A stretch of DNA of 64,000 nt from Cloeon dipterum (Eukaryota > Arthropoda > Insecta > Ephemeroptera > Baetidae). The notes below the pieces were generated by a model, which searched no databases, was not told the origin of the DNA, and saw only the letters and a list, made by a program, of their open reading frames with translations. The first letter of the stretch is position 1. Each line of letters opens with the position of its first letter. Location of the stretch: the NCBI RefSeq assembly GCF_949628265.1, contig NC_088790.1, positions 3,786,545 to 3,850,544 of the forward strand, read 5' to 3'. This document shows, one piece after another, positions 24,666 to 36,680 of the stretch. Made by a program: the position numbers and the translations under genes.

Positions 24666-26280
24666 GTGTTTATCAAAAACTGAAAGTTTCACCATACTGA
24701 AAATATATTTACTCGTTGTTTAGGAGTAAAATTTTTAAACAGGCTGTTTTGGAGATACTTAAATTTAAAAAATATATATAATAATTCTGTAAAATTCCAA
24801 GAATTTGCTGTTGGCCGAATAAATAAAATAAATTTTGGCACAAAGGTTGATGTTCTAGCTTCATTAGAACTTCAGATAATCTCAATTTTGCATGCTCCAA
24901 GACGCTTTAATTTTCCAAGATTTCACCCTGATTTTCTGGGAAACTTGATTATTTATATGACACTCAAACAACATACTAAATATGTAAAAAATGGTGCTTC
25001 GCAAGAAGTTTAAAAATTGCAGATTATAAAATCAAACCAATCAAGTTCTATGTGCGCAATTTAATTTGCACTTGATATATCCAAATCTGCGGGACGCTGA
25101 TAGCTGACCACCCCACAAACATGGGGCCACCACCGCTTGTGAAGTAGAGTGAACATGAACGCACGGCATCAATATATATTTTAAGCCTGACCCCCGCAAA
25201 TTCACCGTGAGACCTAATCGCGTTAGTGTAAACGCCAACCATAAATGCTCCCCGAAAATGGCAAAAAACGACATTGACGAGGGATGGAGGGGCATATAGA
25301 GAAGACTGCATGCTAGATCGAGTTTGTTTCACTTGAATGGCTTGTGCCCCATGCCATGGCAGAAATATTTTATGTGTATATTTTGATCAATAAAACAGAA
25401 CCGAAATAAAATGCGATATATCAATGTGTTGGCAAATTAAAGGAATTAAAGGAATACGGGGCCTCTGTGTGGGATTTGAAATTTCGGCTGACAGTGATGC
25501 AGGCTCCTATATTTACTATTCATCTCTCCGTCTCATTGTCAGCAGAAATGACAAAATTGATAAAAACAAAACAATGCAATGTGTCAAAATCAGGTTATTC
25601 ATCATTTTGGAAGAATAAAAGCTGGTATCGCGATATTTTTTTAATATTTTTCGGGATCATTTTAGCTTTTTTGGAAGGTCTATGGGCCTTGGTCCTCAAA
25701 GATCGAAAACTTTAACAGTTTTATTGTAAAAAAAATAATAAAATGTCTACAGATGTCGAGCATATATTTTTTCCTAATTCTACAAATCCTGATGACTGCG
25801 GCTAAATAATTTCACAAACTTCCAAATACGTTCTCCTTAATATATACATTAATTTTTTCACGGGAAACTGTATGTGTTTCGACAATATTTTGTTTAGCAA
25901 AAGCCACCGCTCCCGTACTGAATATTCATTGGTAGTAATTCCAGAAAAACAAATGTGATACGCCTAAACTTCAAAGAGGAGCGAGGTCTGCGCTAAGGTT
26001 AAGTGGCAGCAGAAATAGTAATGAATAGCAGTCTTTGCCATTCATAAAATTGTTTACGAAATTCGTCAAATCGCGAAATTAAGCATTACGGGGAAAAGGA
26101 AAGCCAGACGCATGAATAATTAAATAAATTAAGCGTCCTCATTTCTGATGATCCAACTGGTGGACGTGCGTCTGCAAAGGAACCGCCAGCGCGACCGTAG
26201 CAGCGCCTCTTTCCGTAAGTGGAAACAGAATCGACGGCAGACGCACACACACAGAGCCTCGTCGTCAAATCTTGAGATAA

Positions 26281-26599
26281 TAAATAGAGTAGCGGCCGCG
26301 GCGCAGCGATTTTGCCAAAGGTGCCGTCTCTCTTTCTCTGTCGTTCCGGGAGCGGGGAACGCGGCCGAGGAAAGGGCTGTGTGTGTGCTCTCGTGAGTGA
26401 GAGAGGGTGTGAAAGAATGCCGGTTTACAAACGAGCGCAGAAAAGCACAGCACGCACACGCGCGGATTTCACGGAAAGCCAAAGAAACATAATCAAATGA
26501 CGCCGCTGGCGCTTTTTTCGACAGCCGCCTGTTTATTATTATTTTGTGCGAGAGAGGCTCAAAGAGCCAGTCTGGCCGAGACTGTGGTCGAGTGAGCAC
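26281..26599 (+). promoter_or_regulatory. GC-rich 5' flank of the Pvf-like gene
   Basis: The 300 bp before the start codon are much richer in CpG than the surroundings (for example GCGGCCGCGGCGCAGCG near 26292) and carry GAGAG and CTCTC runs that could bind GAGA-type factors. No clear TATA box is seen. This is probably the promoter and 5' UTR; the ATG at 26600 is used because it begins a signal peptide. Confidence 0.4.
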
Positions 26600-28779
26600 A
26601 TGAGGGCCCTCTGGGGCCTGTGGGGGGCCCTGATGGGCCTCCAGGCTGCCACCGCTCTCATCTCGCCGCTCTGCAACCCGCCAGCGAAAGGTTAGTTAAG
26701 CATGCCATAGCTGTTTCGTCTCCTGCGCATATATTTGCATTCCAGATATTCGAGTTCTTCTCCGCGCCTATAGCTGATAGAAAAAAATTCGTATTTGCCC
26801 TGACACTGAGTTTTCGATCGCAATATTTTTCTTGAACCCTTTTCTACGCAGTTCGACTGATCGAAAACTGCTTGGAGTTTCAACAAGCTGATAAATTTGT
26901 TATTTACAGACAGCAAATGAACCAAATCTTGCATTCGGGACCAAGTAACAGTTAAAGTAGAGCTTTACAGGACAACCAGTTAAGAACATTTTGCATTGTT
27001 GACTATTGTTTATTAAATTTAGCAGCGGTTTATTTCTGAAGGAATAGTTTAATTTCAGATTTTGCCAAATTTCTTGAAAAAATTAATGCTTTTTCACTTG
27101 ATTTCGATCCATCTCGTCATGATCTATCCAATTGCGTGGAAATTTTGGAGGGAAATTATTTAAATCGTGATTTTACATAGAAAGTCAGTGTGCGCAAACG
27201 TTTTAGCCATCTAGGAAAATTTTGGCTCTTAATCTCAAAATTTTTATCAAATATTAAAGTAAAAAGAAATAATTTTTATAAATTTTCTCTTTTAAATTAC
27301 CAATTCTCTTTTCCTGCTTGATTCTTGATAGGGAGAAGTTGCAAAGTTGACTGTATTCCGCGCGAAGTGGTGATTCCGCTGCCGTCGCGGCCGCGTCCAG
27401 GCCACATCCACATCCCGGACGTGGCGCTGGTCAAACGGTGTGCCGGCTTCTGCAGCCTCCGCTTAGCGTGCGTGCCGGCCAACATCTCGACCGTCGTCTG
27501 GAAGGTCAGCAAGTTCTCTTACAAACAAACGATAACTTTTTACGCTTCGTGCCAATCATCAATCCAATTATCGCCGTGGCGCGAACTTTATTTTCCAGCC
27601 TTTCAAACGAATTTAACGATCTGAACCCATTTTAAGGTGATGGATATCGACCGGGTCAGCAAAGTTCCACCCAAGACTAAATCTATACGTTTAGAACACC
27701 ATGAAGCTTGTAAATGTGATTGTGAGGTAAGCCATTAGCCGCGCATTAATTCCTATCGAAAGTGCTCCGGTCGACTCATCCCGTTGATGTCCTTTCAGAT
27801 TAAGGCTGAAGACTGCAACCCAGGTCAGGTTTACGACCCTCAGAGCTGCAAGTGCACGTGTCCTGTGAGGCAGCAAGCATGCCCAGCTCCATTGGAGTGG
27901 AGCGTGGAGTTGTGCAAGTGCGTGTGCCCAAGCAAGGCCACGTGCCCCAAGGGCAAAAGTTTGGATCCGAATACATGCAGGCGAGTCTTTTTTTAAATGG
28001 TCTGCTGCACGTGTTGAGTTATGAAAAAAAAACATCAGTTCAATAACTCCAATACTCATCCGTTATATAACAAGACATTTCCTGGGACCTTAAAGGCGCC
28101 GTCTTTGACGAAATTTTATTCGTGTCCACCAATAGATTTCTGAGGTTAGAATTAGGCGACCCGGAAGTTCAGCGTAACGTAATGCAACAATGTGTTTTTG
28201 GCGCCAAAACAGTACGAACCTGAGTACTTCGCTCTGGCGCATGCGTCAAATCTAGGTAATCGACCAATCAGAGCAAAGTACACGCAGGTTCGTACTGTTT
28301 TTCCGCCAAAAACACATTGTTACACACGTCACACTGAAAATCCGGTTCGCCTAACTCAGGAATCGATTGGTGGACACGAAAATTTCGTCAAAGAGAGCCT
28401 TAAAGTTAGATTTTTAGCATTGGGAGATATTTGAGCATTTTTCTGGCTGCCGCCCAGTGTCAGAAATGGCAATAGGCGGTTACTAAAGTGTCTCGAAATG
28501 CTCAAATAGCTCAACGGGCTGGGAAAACTCGCCACATGCTGGTTTTCGCACCTTTCCAGTGGCTTTAGGCGCAAATATCTGGCGTTTCAATAAAAGAGGG
28601 AGGAGAAAAGATTGCCACATTGGGCAAAATCTCCTCTGCGCCGAGCAGAGGGTCTAATGTGCTTTAATACTAATTCCAAGATAATCAATATAACGTCCTT
28701 GACCTATTCTTGATGTGTCTCCAGGTGCGACATTCGGAAGAAAAGAACCAAACCAGATAAGTGCGTGCTGGTGCCTTAA
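26600..28779 (+). CDS. Pvf: Secreted PDGF/VEGF-family growth factor with C-terminal CxCxC repeats, complete
   Basis: Five exons, 26600-26690, 27332-27504, 27637-27726, 27799-27980 and 28725-28779 (TAA), give 196 aa. The first ATG is followed by a hydrophobic signal peptide (MRALWGLWGALMGLQAATAL). The cystine-knot core runs from C34-KVD-C38 through RCAGFC (C67, C71), ACVP (C77) and N81-I-S (possible glycosylation) to CKCDC (C113, C115, C117). After it come three repeats of C-x10-CxC, the first two extended to CxCxC (CNPGQVYDPQSCKCTC and so on), the Balbiani-ring-like pattern of VEGF-C/D and some insect Pvf proteins. Family role: ligand of the PVR receptor tyrosine kinase in haemocyte migration, growth and wound responses. 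Against VEGF-A, the two interchain cysteines appear replaced by V61 and F70. Intron 4 has a GC donor (exon ends ACATGCAG, then GCGAGT). Intron 1 holds a family I repeat and intron 4 a TTAA-type MITE. The orthologue (Pvf1, 2 or 3) is not assigned. Confidence 0.88.
26953..27290. repeat. Family I repeat, copy 2, in Pvf intron 1
   Basis: TTAAAGTAGAGCTTTACAGG, TTAAGAACATTTTGCATTG and CTTGATTTCGATCCATCTCG, same order as at 9.0 kb. It makes up over half of the 641-nt intron. Confidence 0.75.
28090..28403. mobile_element. TTAA-flanked foldback MITE, diverged family B copy 3, in Pvf intron 4
   Basis: Starts TTAAAGGCGCCGTCTTTGACG and ends CGTCAAAGAGAGCCTTAA; the arms are inverted copies (TCGTGTCCACCAAT against ATTGGTGGACACGA). 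It holds TTTTTGGCGCCAAAA (28195-28209), TTTTTCCGCCAAAAA (28298-28312), GCGCATGCGTCA (28237-28248) and ACCAATCAGAG (28263-28273). It accounts for nearly half of the 744-nt intron. Confidence 0.8.
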
Positions 28780-29127
28780 GAAGAAGCAGCTGCGTGCACT
28801 GAGCAGTGCAATACTCTGGCTTTTTGCTGCTGCCGTCCCTGCTGAACGCGAGAGCGGGGCACAGATAAAAAGGGAAAGAAGGTCTAATGTGCATTGTAAT
28901 GTGGCCTGAATGGGCACCATATTTCATGTATTTCGCATGCCTTAACGACCCGAAGGCATAAATCACAGCTAGACTTATCGTCAGGTGCTCTTTGTTACAA
29001 AAAGCAAACCCATATTTCAAAATACAGATTATTCTGAAGAACTTGCAGAGATCAATGAGCTTGTAACTCGGCTTTTTGTCTTCACTCTTATCAAAATGAA
29101 ACCATGGATTGTATTATACTCCCTAGA

Positions 29128-29133
29128 AATAAA
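29128..29133 (+). terminator. Candidate poly(A) signal of the Pvf-like gene
   Basis: AATAAA, 349 nt after the stop codon at 28779; plausible but unproven. Confidence 0.3.
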
Positions 29134-29814
29134 AATTGGTATTTAATTTAATTACAATATTTATTTTGTTGTGTATCAAATAAATTAATTTTGTTTATAA
29201 TCCCTATGTGTCTGTATTTCTTAACCTAAAAATTTAATTCAAAAGCAATAATAGTGTGAAATATTTTTAAGACATCGGTCGTTTCATATTTTGGTCATTT
29301 TCGGCAGTATTTCACTAATGCGGAATGAGCAGACTGCTGTGCAAAGAAGATACTGGTTCTAAATTTCGTAAAGATCTGAATCACGCAATTTCGCTTAGGC
29401 GTTTAAGTCAACAGCGTGCGCAATCTCCTTAATGACGAACTGTTGGCAACCTGCGCGACACTGACGCTCGTACAATTGCATACTTGAGATTTTTTAATAA
29501 AGCTTACCATCTTAATGCGATTTTGGAGGCTCTATAAAACGGTTTTTAGCGCTCTTTAATGAAAAATGCCTTTAAAATAGAGCGCAGTATTTGTAGCCCC
29601 TCTGTTAAATTTTCTTTATTAGGGAGAATTTTTCTTCTGGATTTTCCTTGAATATTTTAATATCCACTCCGTTCCTGCTTTCCTTATTATATTTTGAAAG
29701 GGGCTCTGAATTTTCATGTTTAAGATCGGATTATCATTATTAAATAAAGAAACGTTTTAGACCAGATGCGTTTTTTCACGTGACGATTGACACAAATTGT
29801 TCCACTTTTGCCAA

Positions 29815-30475
29815 AATTGTAAGCACCAAATCTCGGGTTCTAACTGTCAGAATTGCAAAAACTGCACACCATTCGATTCTTCTTCTAGATAATCAAAGGG
29901 TTTTGAGGTTGATCGACCTTCATCCCCTTCCACCCAATGCATTGCATTAACGATAAAAATCGCGTCGCTTTGCACTTCCAGAAAACTGATTCACTGATCA
30001 CAAATCTCTTAAATTCATCAAAATCTACCACAAAATGTTGCTTTTTATCCTTTAGAAGGTGAAAAGGTAAAAAAAATAAAAATGTACAAAGTAAGACCAG
30101 AAATTTGTACTAATTAATTTTTATTACGGAGGTGAAAAACGGCAATTTGGTGTTGGTGGGCAATCAGATCACCCCCAAAACCCATCGGCTATCTAGGGAA
30201 GATTAAGAAAAGTCGAACGGTATGCAGATGGGTTTTGGCGGTGATCTGATTGCCCACAAACCCAAATTTGCCTTTTCTCTACATCCTAGAAATTGATATG
30301 TAAAAACGAAATTTTTATCGTTACTGAAAAGGTTGGGGTGGAAGGGGTTGTTTACCCTCTAAACCCTTCGGCTATCTAGGGGAGGTTGAGATGAGTTTAA
30401 CGGGGTGCAATTTTTGAAATTCTGATTGCTTAAATCCGAGATTTGGCGATGCAAATGTTGGCAAAATTTGAAAGG
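29815..30475. repeat. Inverted pair of family D repeats with an inner hairpin
   Basis: Forward unit near 29826-29935 (CAAATCTCGGGTTCTAACTG) and reverse unit near 30315-30470 (CTATCTAGGGGAGGTTGAGA, CCGAGATTTGGCGATGC). Between them is a perfect 18-bp inverted repeat, GTGGGCAATCAGATCACC, at 30156-30173 and 30240-30257. Confidence 0.7.
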
Positions 30476-31554
30476 TTTAATTTTTGGTTTAATTGCAAAA
30501 AGGGTTAAAAATTATCTTTATCTTACATACGATTTTAATAACTTTTATTTAAAATGTGCTAATAATAATCCTTATGATTAATCATTGACTTAACCTCGTT
30601 TCCATACACATGTTGACGCATAAACTCTAAAAATAGCGTTGGGAATATTTTCCATAAACAAGTTCATTTTTAGCAGTCCCATAAATTTTAATAAAACTGA
30701 ATAAAAGATTACTTCTTACTTTGATCGAGAAAAACCCGAGGGAAATGGTTTTTATGGATAAAAGCAGTCCACACACATTTTTGGAATGCTCGCGTTGTTA
30801 GCATTATCGGCAGGCTTAATGTTTCTCTTTTCCGAGAACAATGTGCCATTTCAACGGGGCGAGAGCCGCTCTGCTTTAATGCAGTTGTTTCAGCCGCTGA
30901 ATTATAATTTGTATATTTTTGCGGCGAGCAGCGCTGTGATTCAAAGTCAGCGGGGCGTGCGGAGCGGCAGAGAGGAATTAGTACGACGGCGGCCACTAAT
31001 ACGCACGGCCGAAGAGGCAGAGGCGTGCCGCCGCCTCCAACCAAGGCTGTGCTGATTAATTATTCCAGGTGTGTTCGTCGTCTTGATCCAGTTAATGCAC
31101 TCGGCTGATCACGAATAATATTTATCTCGACGCACTCCAGCCGCAAATCGATTCTCGCGAGAGCACAAATGAGGAATTAAAACTTAATACTTGTCTCCGG
31201 CTCTGCGCACCATGCGAGTTCCGTTTTCCTCTCAAAGCCGACACGCACGACGGTGGCGCACAATGCAATACAAAATAATAAGTACATGCACTGTATATAA
31301 TGTATGTTCTGTTATTGAACATTAATCCTGTCATGACGTGCTGAGCACACGCAAATTTGCAGCTATGGCTCCAGGTGATGTTCCCTCGGTTCCTGTTCAA
31401 GATCAGAACCATTTGATTGAATATGACACTCGTGTTTAGGTAATGGTGGTAGTTGAGCTTACTCTTATATTCATTTTTTTTTAAATATTCAAATTCCAGA
31501 TACAAAGGAATAAAATAGCAAGACTTTTGGTTTGAAATATTCACTTTTCAACTC

Positions 31555-32110
31555 AGGGGATGAAATTATGGCTTTGCAGCGACTACCTTTTAAAACAGTA
31601 TGAGGGGTTGAGTAAACCACTCAGCTCACCAGGGGAGGTCAAGAAAAGTCGAACGGTATGCAGTTTTCGCATTTATGACAATTAGAACCTGAGATTTGGC
31701 GCTCACAATATTTTCAAAAATTGAAAATTTTAGGTTTTTTGAGATTTAAAATCTAATATCTTAAAACGAAACTGAAAACCACCTTGAAATTTTCATTTAA
31801 GTTCACAAGTACCCTTTGGGTCCACTTTTAAGGGGTGTTTCGGCTTTTTAAAGTAGGTGCTGCTTTCAAAATTACAAAAAAACACCAGGATATTACTGTT
31901 AATTATGGTTATATTCAAGATATTCCACTTCAAAACTAAAAGAATTATTCGCCTTTTTCGTGTTTTGCAAATATTGCCACCTCCAAATCTTGTGTGCTAA
32001 CCATCAGAATTACAAAAAATACTCACTTTTAGCTTCGTCTTGCCCTCTCCTAACCAGCTGAAGGACTTCAAGGCTCACCCGCCATCCCCAAATCACTACG
32101 TTTCAACCCT
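31555..32110. repeat. Inverted pair of family D repeats
   Basis: Reverse unit with CACCAGGGGAGGTCAAGA and AACCTGAGATTTGGCGCTC, then forward unit with CTCCAAATCTTGTGTGCTAA and CCTAACCAGCTGAAGGACTT. The arrangement is the opposite of that at 20.6 kb (tails outside). Confidence 0.68.
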
Positions 32111-32639
32111 CTTATAAAAGGAAAAAATTAAAACGCTGGAATTTTCTTTTTTGCATATGGTTTCAATACACAAATATTGTTGTAACATGTAACACAATCA
32201 TTATAATATAAATATATAACTGTTGCTTTCGCATGTCTAATATTCCACTAGAAAAAAAACCGTGCGAAAAATTCATTATGCAAAACCTAATTTGTGCACT
32301 TTCCTCTAACTGTTTCCTAATTTTAAGACGATCTTGGGAGAGATCAAAGTGGATGGATCCTGTTTTATTCTTCAATTTGAATTTTAGAATACGAAGAACA
32401 TTAAATGGAAATTGTCTTCTCAACTAAAAAGTACTATTTTGTGTAATTTCAAAACCCAATAATCTGAAAACGATGGCGTCGTCTAAAAAGCAGGCGCCAA
32501 AATTCATAAAGCACCTTTTATTGCCACATCTCTTTATTTGCTTTCCCATTTTCTCCACTGCCATAAAAGCCGAAATGAGTTGACGACCCCCAAGCAGAAA
32601 ATTCTCGACTCTCGACGGTGCGTGACTGATTTTTGCGAT

Positions 32640-32944
32640 CAACTCTTTCGTATGTGTTGTTTTGCATCTCAAAGCTTTTTTGCACCTTGAGTGAAGTTTC
32701 TACTTTAAGCGATCGGGGTGCTGCCGCAATCACATTTTTAAAGTGGCGTCGGGAGCGGCGAGGGCTAAGTCGCGCGCGAGGGCCCCCGCATAGTTGGTTG
32801 GCTGATCCGTTGGTGGCGCCTCCCAGGGCGGCGCGGGGCACACCGGACGCAGATGCCTCTCTTCAGTCTGTCGCCACCTGTTCTCCATCCGCGAACGGGA
32901 CCATGTCGTGAGCGCAGTCATGTGACACTCAAACAGCATCTCAG
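32640..32944 (+). other. Candidate non-coding first exon, possibly of Grd
   Basis: A CpG-rich block ends in CATCTCAG at 32944, followed by a near-consensus donor GTAAGAAA. It has no long conserved reading frame (its ATG near 32892 meets TGA at once). The Grd coding exon 1 at 45898 is preceded by an acceptor (TTGTTTCAG), so at least one upstream 5' UTR exon must exist, and this is the best candidate seen on the plus strand. The link is inference. Confidence 0.3.
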
Positions 32945-33289
32945 GTAAGAAATAAAAGCTCATCCCCTAAGATTTATCGCGCAATCTTCTTTCCTGCAAA
33001 TCTCGTGTTTTAAATTCCTTTTTTTGCGGACGAGAGAAATAATTTGCATGAACAATTCGACAAAAACCGAGCAACCATACAGAAATTTGGAGTTAAATTT
33101 TATTAAAATTAAAAGTTTCATTTATAAAAAAGTCAAAAAACAGTATTTGGACGGACTAGAAAAATACACGTTTTAATGATGAATCTACTTTTGAAATTGT
33201 TTTTCGGCTAGCAATTCGATATCAATTATCAAAATGGGCTAAAATAATCAAATGAGTATCTTTTACTGTAGTTATAATTACAAATTTGC

Positions 33290-33570
33290 CAATTTTCTCC
33301 GAAATATACAGTGCTTAACCATATTTTCTTGGCAGATTTCGATATCTCTCTTCGAGATTTATCCAACGGCGTGTAAAATGTTTGGGAAAACTCTTTGTTT
33401 TGAAATAAAAATAGATTTCAAGTAGGGAGACAGTCTTCACCTTTTGCAGTCACCTCTCTAACAAATTAACAGCGTTACCAAGGTAAATTTGGGCTTTAAA
33501 TGAGTCCTTAGGGGATTAGTCGATGCCTTGGCAACAAGGATTTTCCGGAGATTTGAGTATCGATCCTCTT
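33290..33570. repeat. Family I-related repeat, copy 3
   Basis: GATTTCGATATCTCTCTTCG, TTATCCAACGGCGTG and a 26-bp stretch containing AAGTAGGGAGACAGTCTTC that is identical, inverted, at 13298-13323. Confidence 0.6.
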
Positions 33571-36219
33571 TAAAAAAACTTTGCCTACAAATTAGCAGTT
33601 TTTCAGACCTCTTGTAATTTGTTTTAGTCTTGAAATGATAATTTTAAGAGTGATAGTTCTGAAAGCACGAGATAAATATCAAAGTTTTACAGAAATTTTC
33701 CCAAAATAAATTAATTGGAAAATGCTGTCGATTAAAATTCTGAAAATTCAGGAAATCCTGATCCACAATTCACGGATCTAATTAATGCATGCTTTTAGTA
33801 TAATTATAACATCCGCAGACAAAAATTTCAGATTAGCTTGAATATTCCTTTTTTACTAAGAATTTTTTATTCGTAATAATGCATGCGCTACCAGTTTATA
33901 TTTTCCTCTGTTGATAATTAAGACTGACGGAATGACATTTCATGCCGCTGAGCGTCATATGCTCCGTAGAAACTAAATGGAGTTGATTTAAGAAAAAACC
34001 ATTCCCGTCGGATGTTAAATCCTGATGCAACCTCAGACTTGCTTTTATTTAGTAACAAAATATTACAGTCAATTAGATTAACATGTACAAAGGCAAGTAA
34101 CTGTAAAAGATTGTTTAGACATTGTCCTGTGTCGTTATAAATTATTCATGCATCACACAAACACTTTGCATCTTCGGCTCTGGCAGGATTTTTCCTTGAA
34201 CAAATATGTAACGAGTTTTTATTGGAAACAACCGTGAATAATAAAAATGGAAAAGGAATCGATCTTATTTACCTTCGCCGTCGCAATCCAGGACATTGAT
34301 TGCAACTATTGAAACGCTAGACATTGATACATCATGGAAAGTTGCAAAACAGCAAGGTGAGTGAATATCAAATGGCAATTTGATGGCAATAATTGGTGTG
34401 CTTTTTCTTTCCCCCTCTGTCGCCGCGTTGACCCTATTGCTCGATGACCAATTTAAAACTCGTCCAACGTAGACAAATTGGGAGGCGTAAATATTCATCG
34501 GAAATTACTCTGCGCGAAAATTTTGCGTGGCGTGATGATTATCACGAGAGGAAAGTTTTCGAGCCAACGTGACGTGTAACAAATTGGGGTAGGAGTTTGC
34601 TGAGCATGTAGAATCTCGCCAATTTCTCGCGTCGTATTCCAATATGTGAAAATTAGCACTTTTCGAACTGACCGCGCGCGATTGAATTATCAGCAATTTG
34701 ACTCGGGAGTGTCGGCGGTCCGGAATAATTGCGAATTGCGAATGCACCCATCAATGAATCGCGTCCGTGGATCTCTCTCTTTCCCTCTCTCCTCGCACTG
34801 AGCGAGTTTTTGCGCTAACTTTTGCATTATTGCTTTCGTCGCCTTTTTCCACCCTTCAACCATCGATCTGCCCGTTTGAAGGATGAATCTGCTCAGTGGC
34901 GCGCACTCGGATGAACAGTTTTAGACCCAGATTTTCGACTCTAGAGCACTTGAAACTTGCATGTTTCTTCAAAGTTGTAATTTGAGGCGTGTGTTAATTA
35001 AGGAAAATTGCATACGTGACTTTTATTAATTTTCGTCGGTCTGGGACGGTTGTAGTAAGTTTTTCAAGTGGCTCTCCACTAATGAATGATTCTTTCTGCC
35101 AAATAAGCTCTGATGGAAATAACTATCAAACGCAAAAAGGAAGATTGGAGCGCTGGATGCTCAATAAAAGCCAGAATAAGAGTTTTATTTTTAAATTTAA
35201 CGACGTTCACATTTTCTTTACGTATGAATGGAAATGGATGAAACACAAAAAGGAGGAAATCTAATTCGATAGGTCGGCGGCAACGACTTGCAAATAAAAA
35301 ATCAGAGATGGGAAATGGGGAGAACTAATTAGAGCTCGTTGAGAATAGTCTGTGAACGCTGCAAAAGTTGGCTTTGAATGAATCAAATGTAGTACACTGC
35401 AGCTAAATTATTAAATTCAATATTTGAGCTGCTATTCAGCTTTTAAAGAACACATTACTATATTACCATTGTGTTACATGCAACGTGACCTGAAGCCATA
35501 ACCCACTAACACACTAGAATTACTTTGCTGCACCCACGTGGAAACCCTTTTTTTAATGAAAATGGCGCAATTACTGTACACGCGTAATAAAAGGTGGGAA
35601 CTGCTGACGCAATAAATTGACATTTCCTCACCGATTATTTGGTTTTTATTTTTAATTAATAAAATTGATTTTATAATTGCTACTCACACAGGAAACAACA
35701 ATGAAGGGAAGACTAATTGTAAAAAGTAAAAAAATTGCAAAGGGGAAAATAATATCACACTCCCTTTCACTGTACAGCAGCTATTTTGCCCTCAGGTCAA
35801 CAGTACTTCACCTTCAAAACAAAATTTATTTAGCGTTGAGGAAAATATTGCTGAAAACGTCCACCTACACTAAAAATGAGCAACGGAATTGACAGTCTGT
35901 AACCCGAATCTGCCTGTTATAGCAAAATTTAACTATATAAAAACCAAAAAATTCTATGCTTACTTTTGGAGCCAATATTAAAGGGCGAAAATTGCTCTAA
36001 GCCCACGAAAATATCTTAAAAACTTAATATTTTCGTCGCTTTCTTTCGGTCTTAATGTACCAATGGTAAACCACCCCTCTTTTTCACGAATATGACGTTT
36101 AACCATTGGTAATATGATCAATATGGGATTGGAATACAATGAAATGAAGTTCAGAATTGAGTTTTTCGTGGTGAAAAACATAAGAAACGACGTCTTGAAC
36201 GTTTAATTCTCATCAAATT

Positions 36220-36680
36220 AATTTTCCCACCCCCGGGGTGCAGGGGGTGGGTCTCAGCTCCCAACCACATGACTTTAAAAAGTCAAAATTATTATTTTAA
36301 ATAAAATTAGGGTTCCCCGCTTAATTGATTTAAAGTACAGTAAATAAACCATTTTTCAACTTTTACTTCAGTTTATTTGTAAATAATTTATCGCTTTTAT
36401 TTTATTTTTAATGTTTTATTTCCACGTTTATGGGAAAAATTTTGGCTGTTTTGGATTTCCAGATCTTTTTGAAAATTTCGACCTTATTTTCGTGACATAA
36501 ATTGGATTCCCCTTTAAAAATCGCAAACTATGAGCCCCAGTATAAAATAGGCAATTTTAGGAAATTTGGCCATATTTTAGGGTGCGATATAAGGTAAATC
36601 TCTTCCAAATCTGAGTAGCCAAAATCTTTCCTAGTGCCACTGATTGACTGATTTCACAAAATTACCTTACATTGATCAAA
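36220..36680. repeat. Family H repeat, copy 1
   Basis: Contains TATGAGCCCCAGTATAAAAT followed by AGGCAATTTTAGGAAATTT, shared with 57.6 kb; starts in a G-rich CCCCCGGGGTGCAGGGGGTG palindrome-like block. Confidence 0.45.

Larger units (their letters stand above)
23234..26280. other. Intergenic, Cdc27 to Pvf
   Basis: Contains the Cdc27 3' UTR and a family E repeat at 24.3 kb. The remaining text, including frames near 25.0-25.3 kb, shows no recognisable protein. Confidence 0.5.

Noticed and set aside
26129..26599. 156-codon minus-strand frame before the Pvf start
   Set aside because: Antisense to a GC-rich 5' flank and rich in low-complexity residues; no family recognised.
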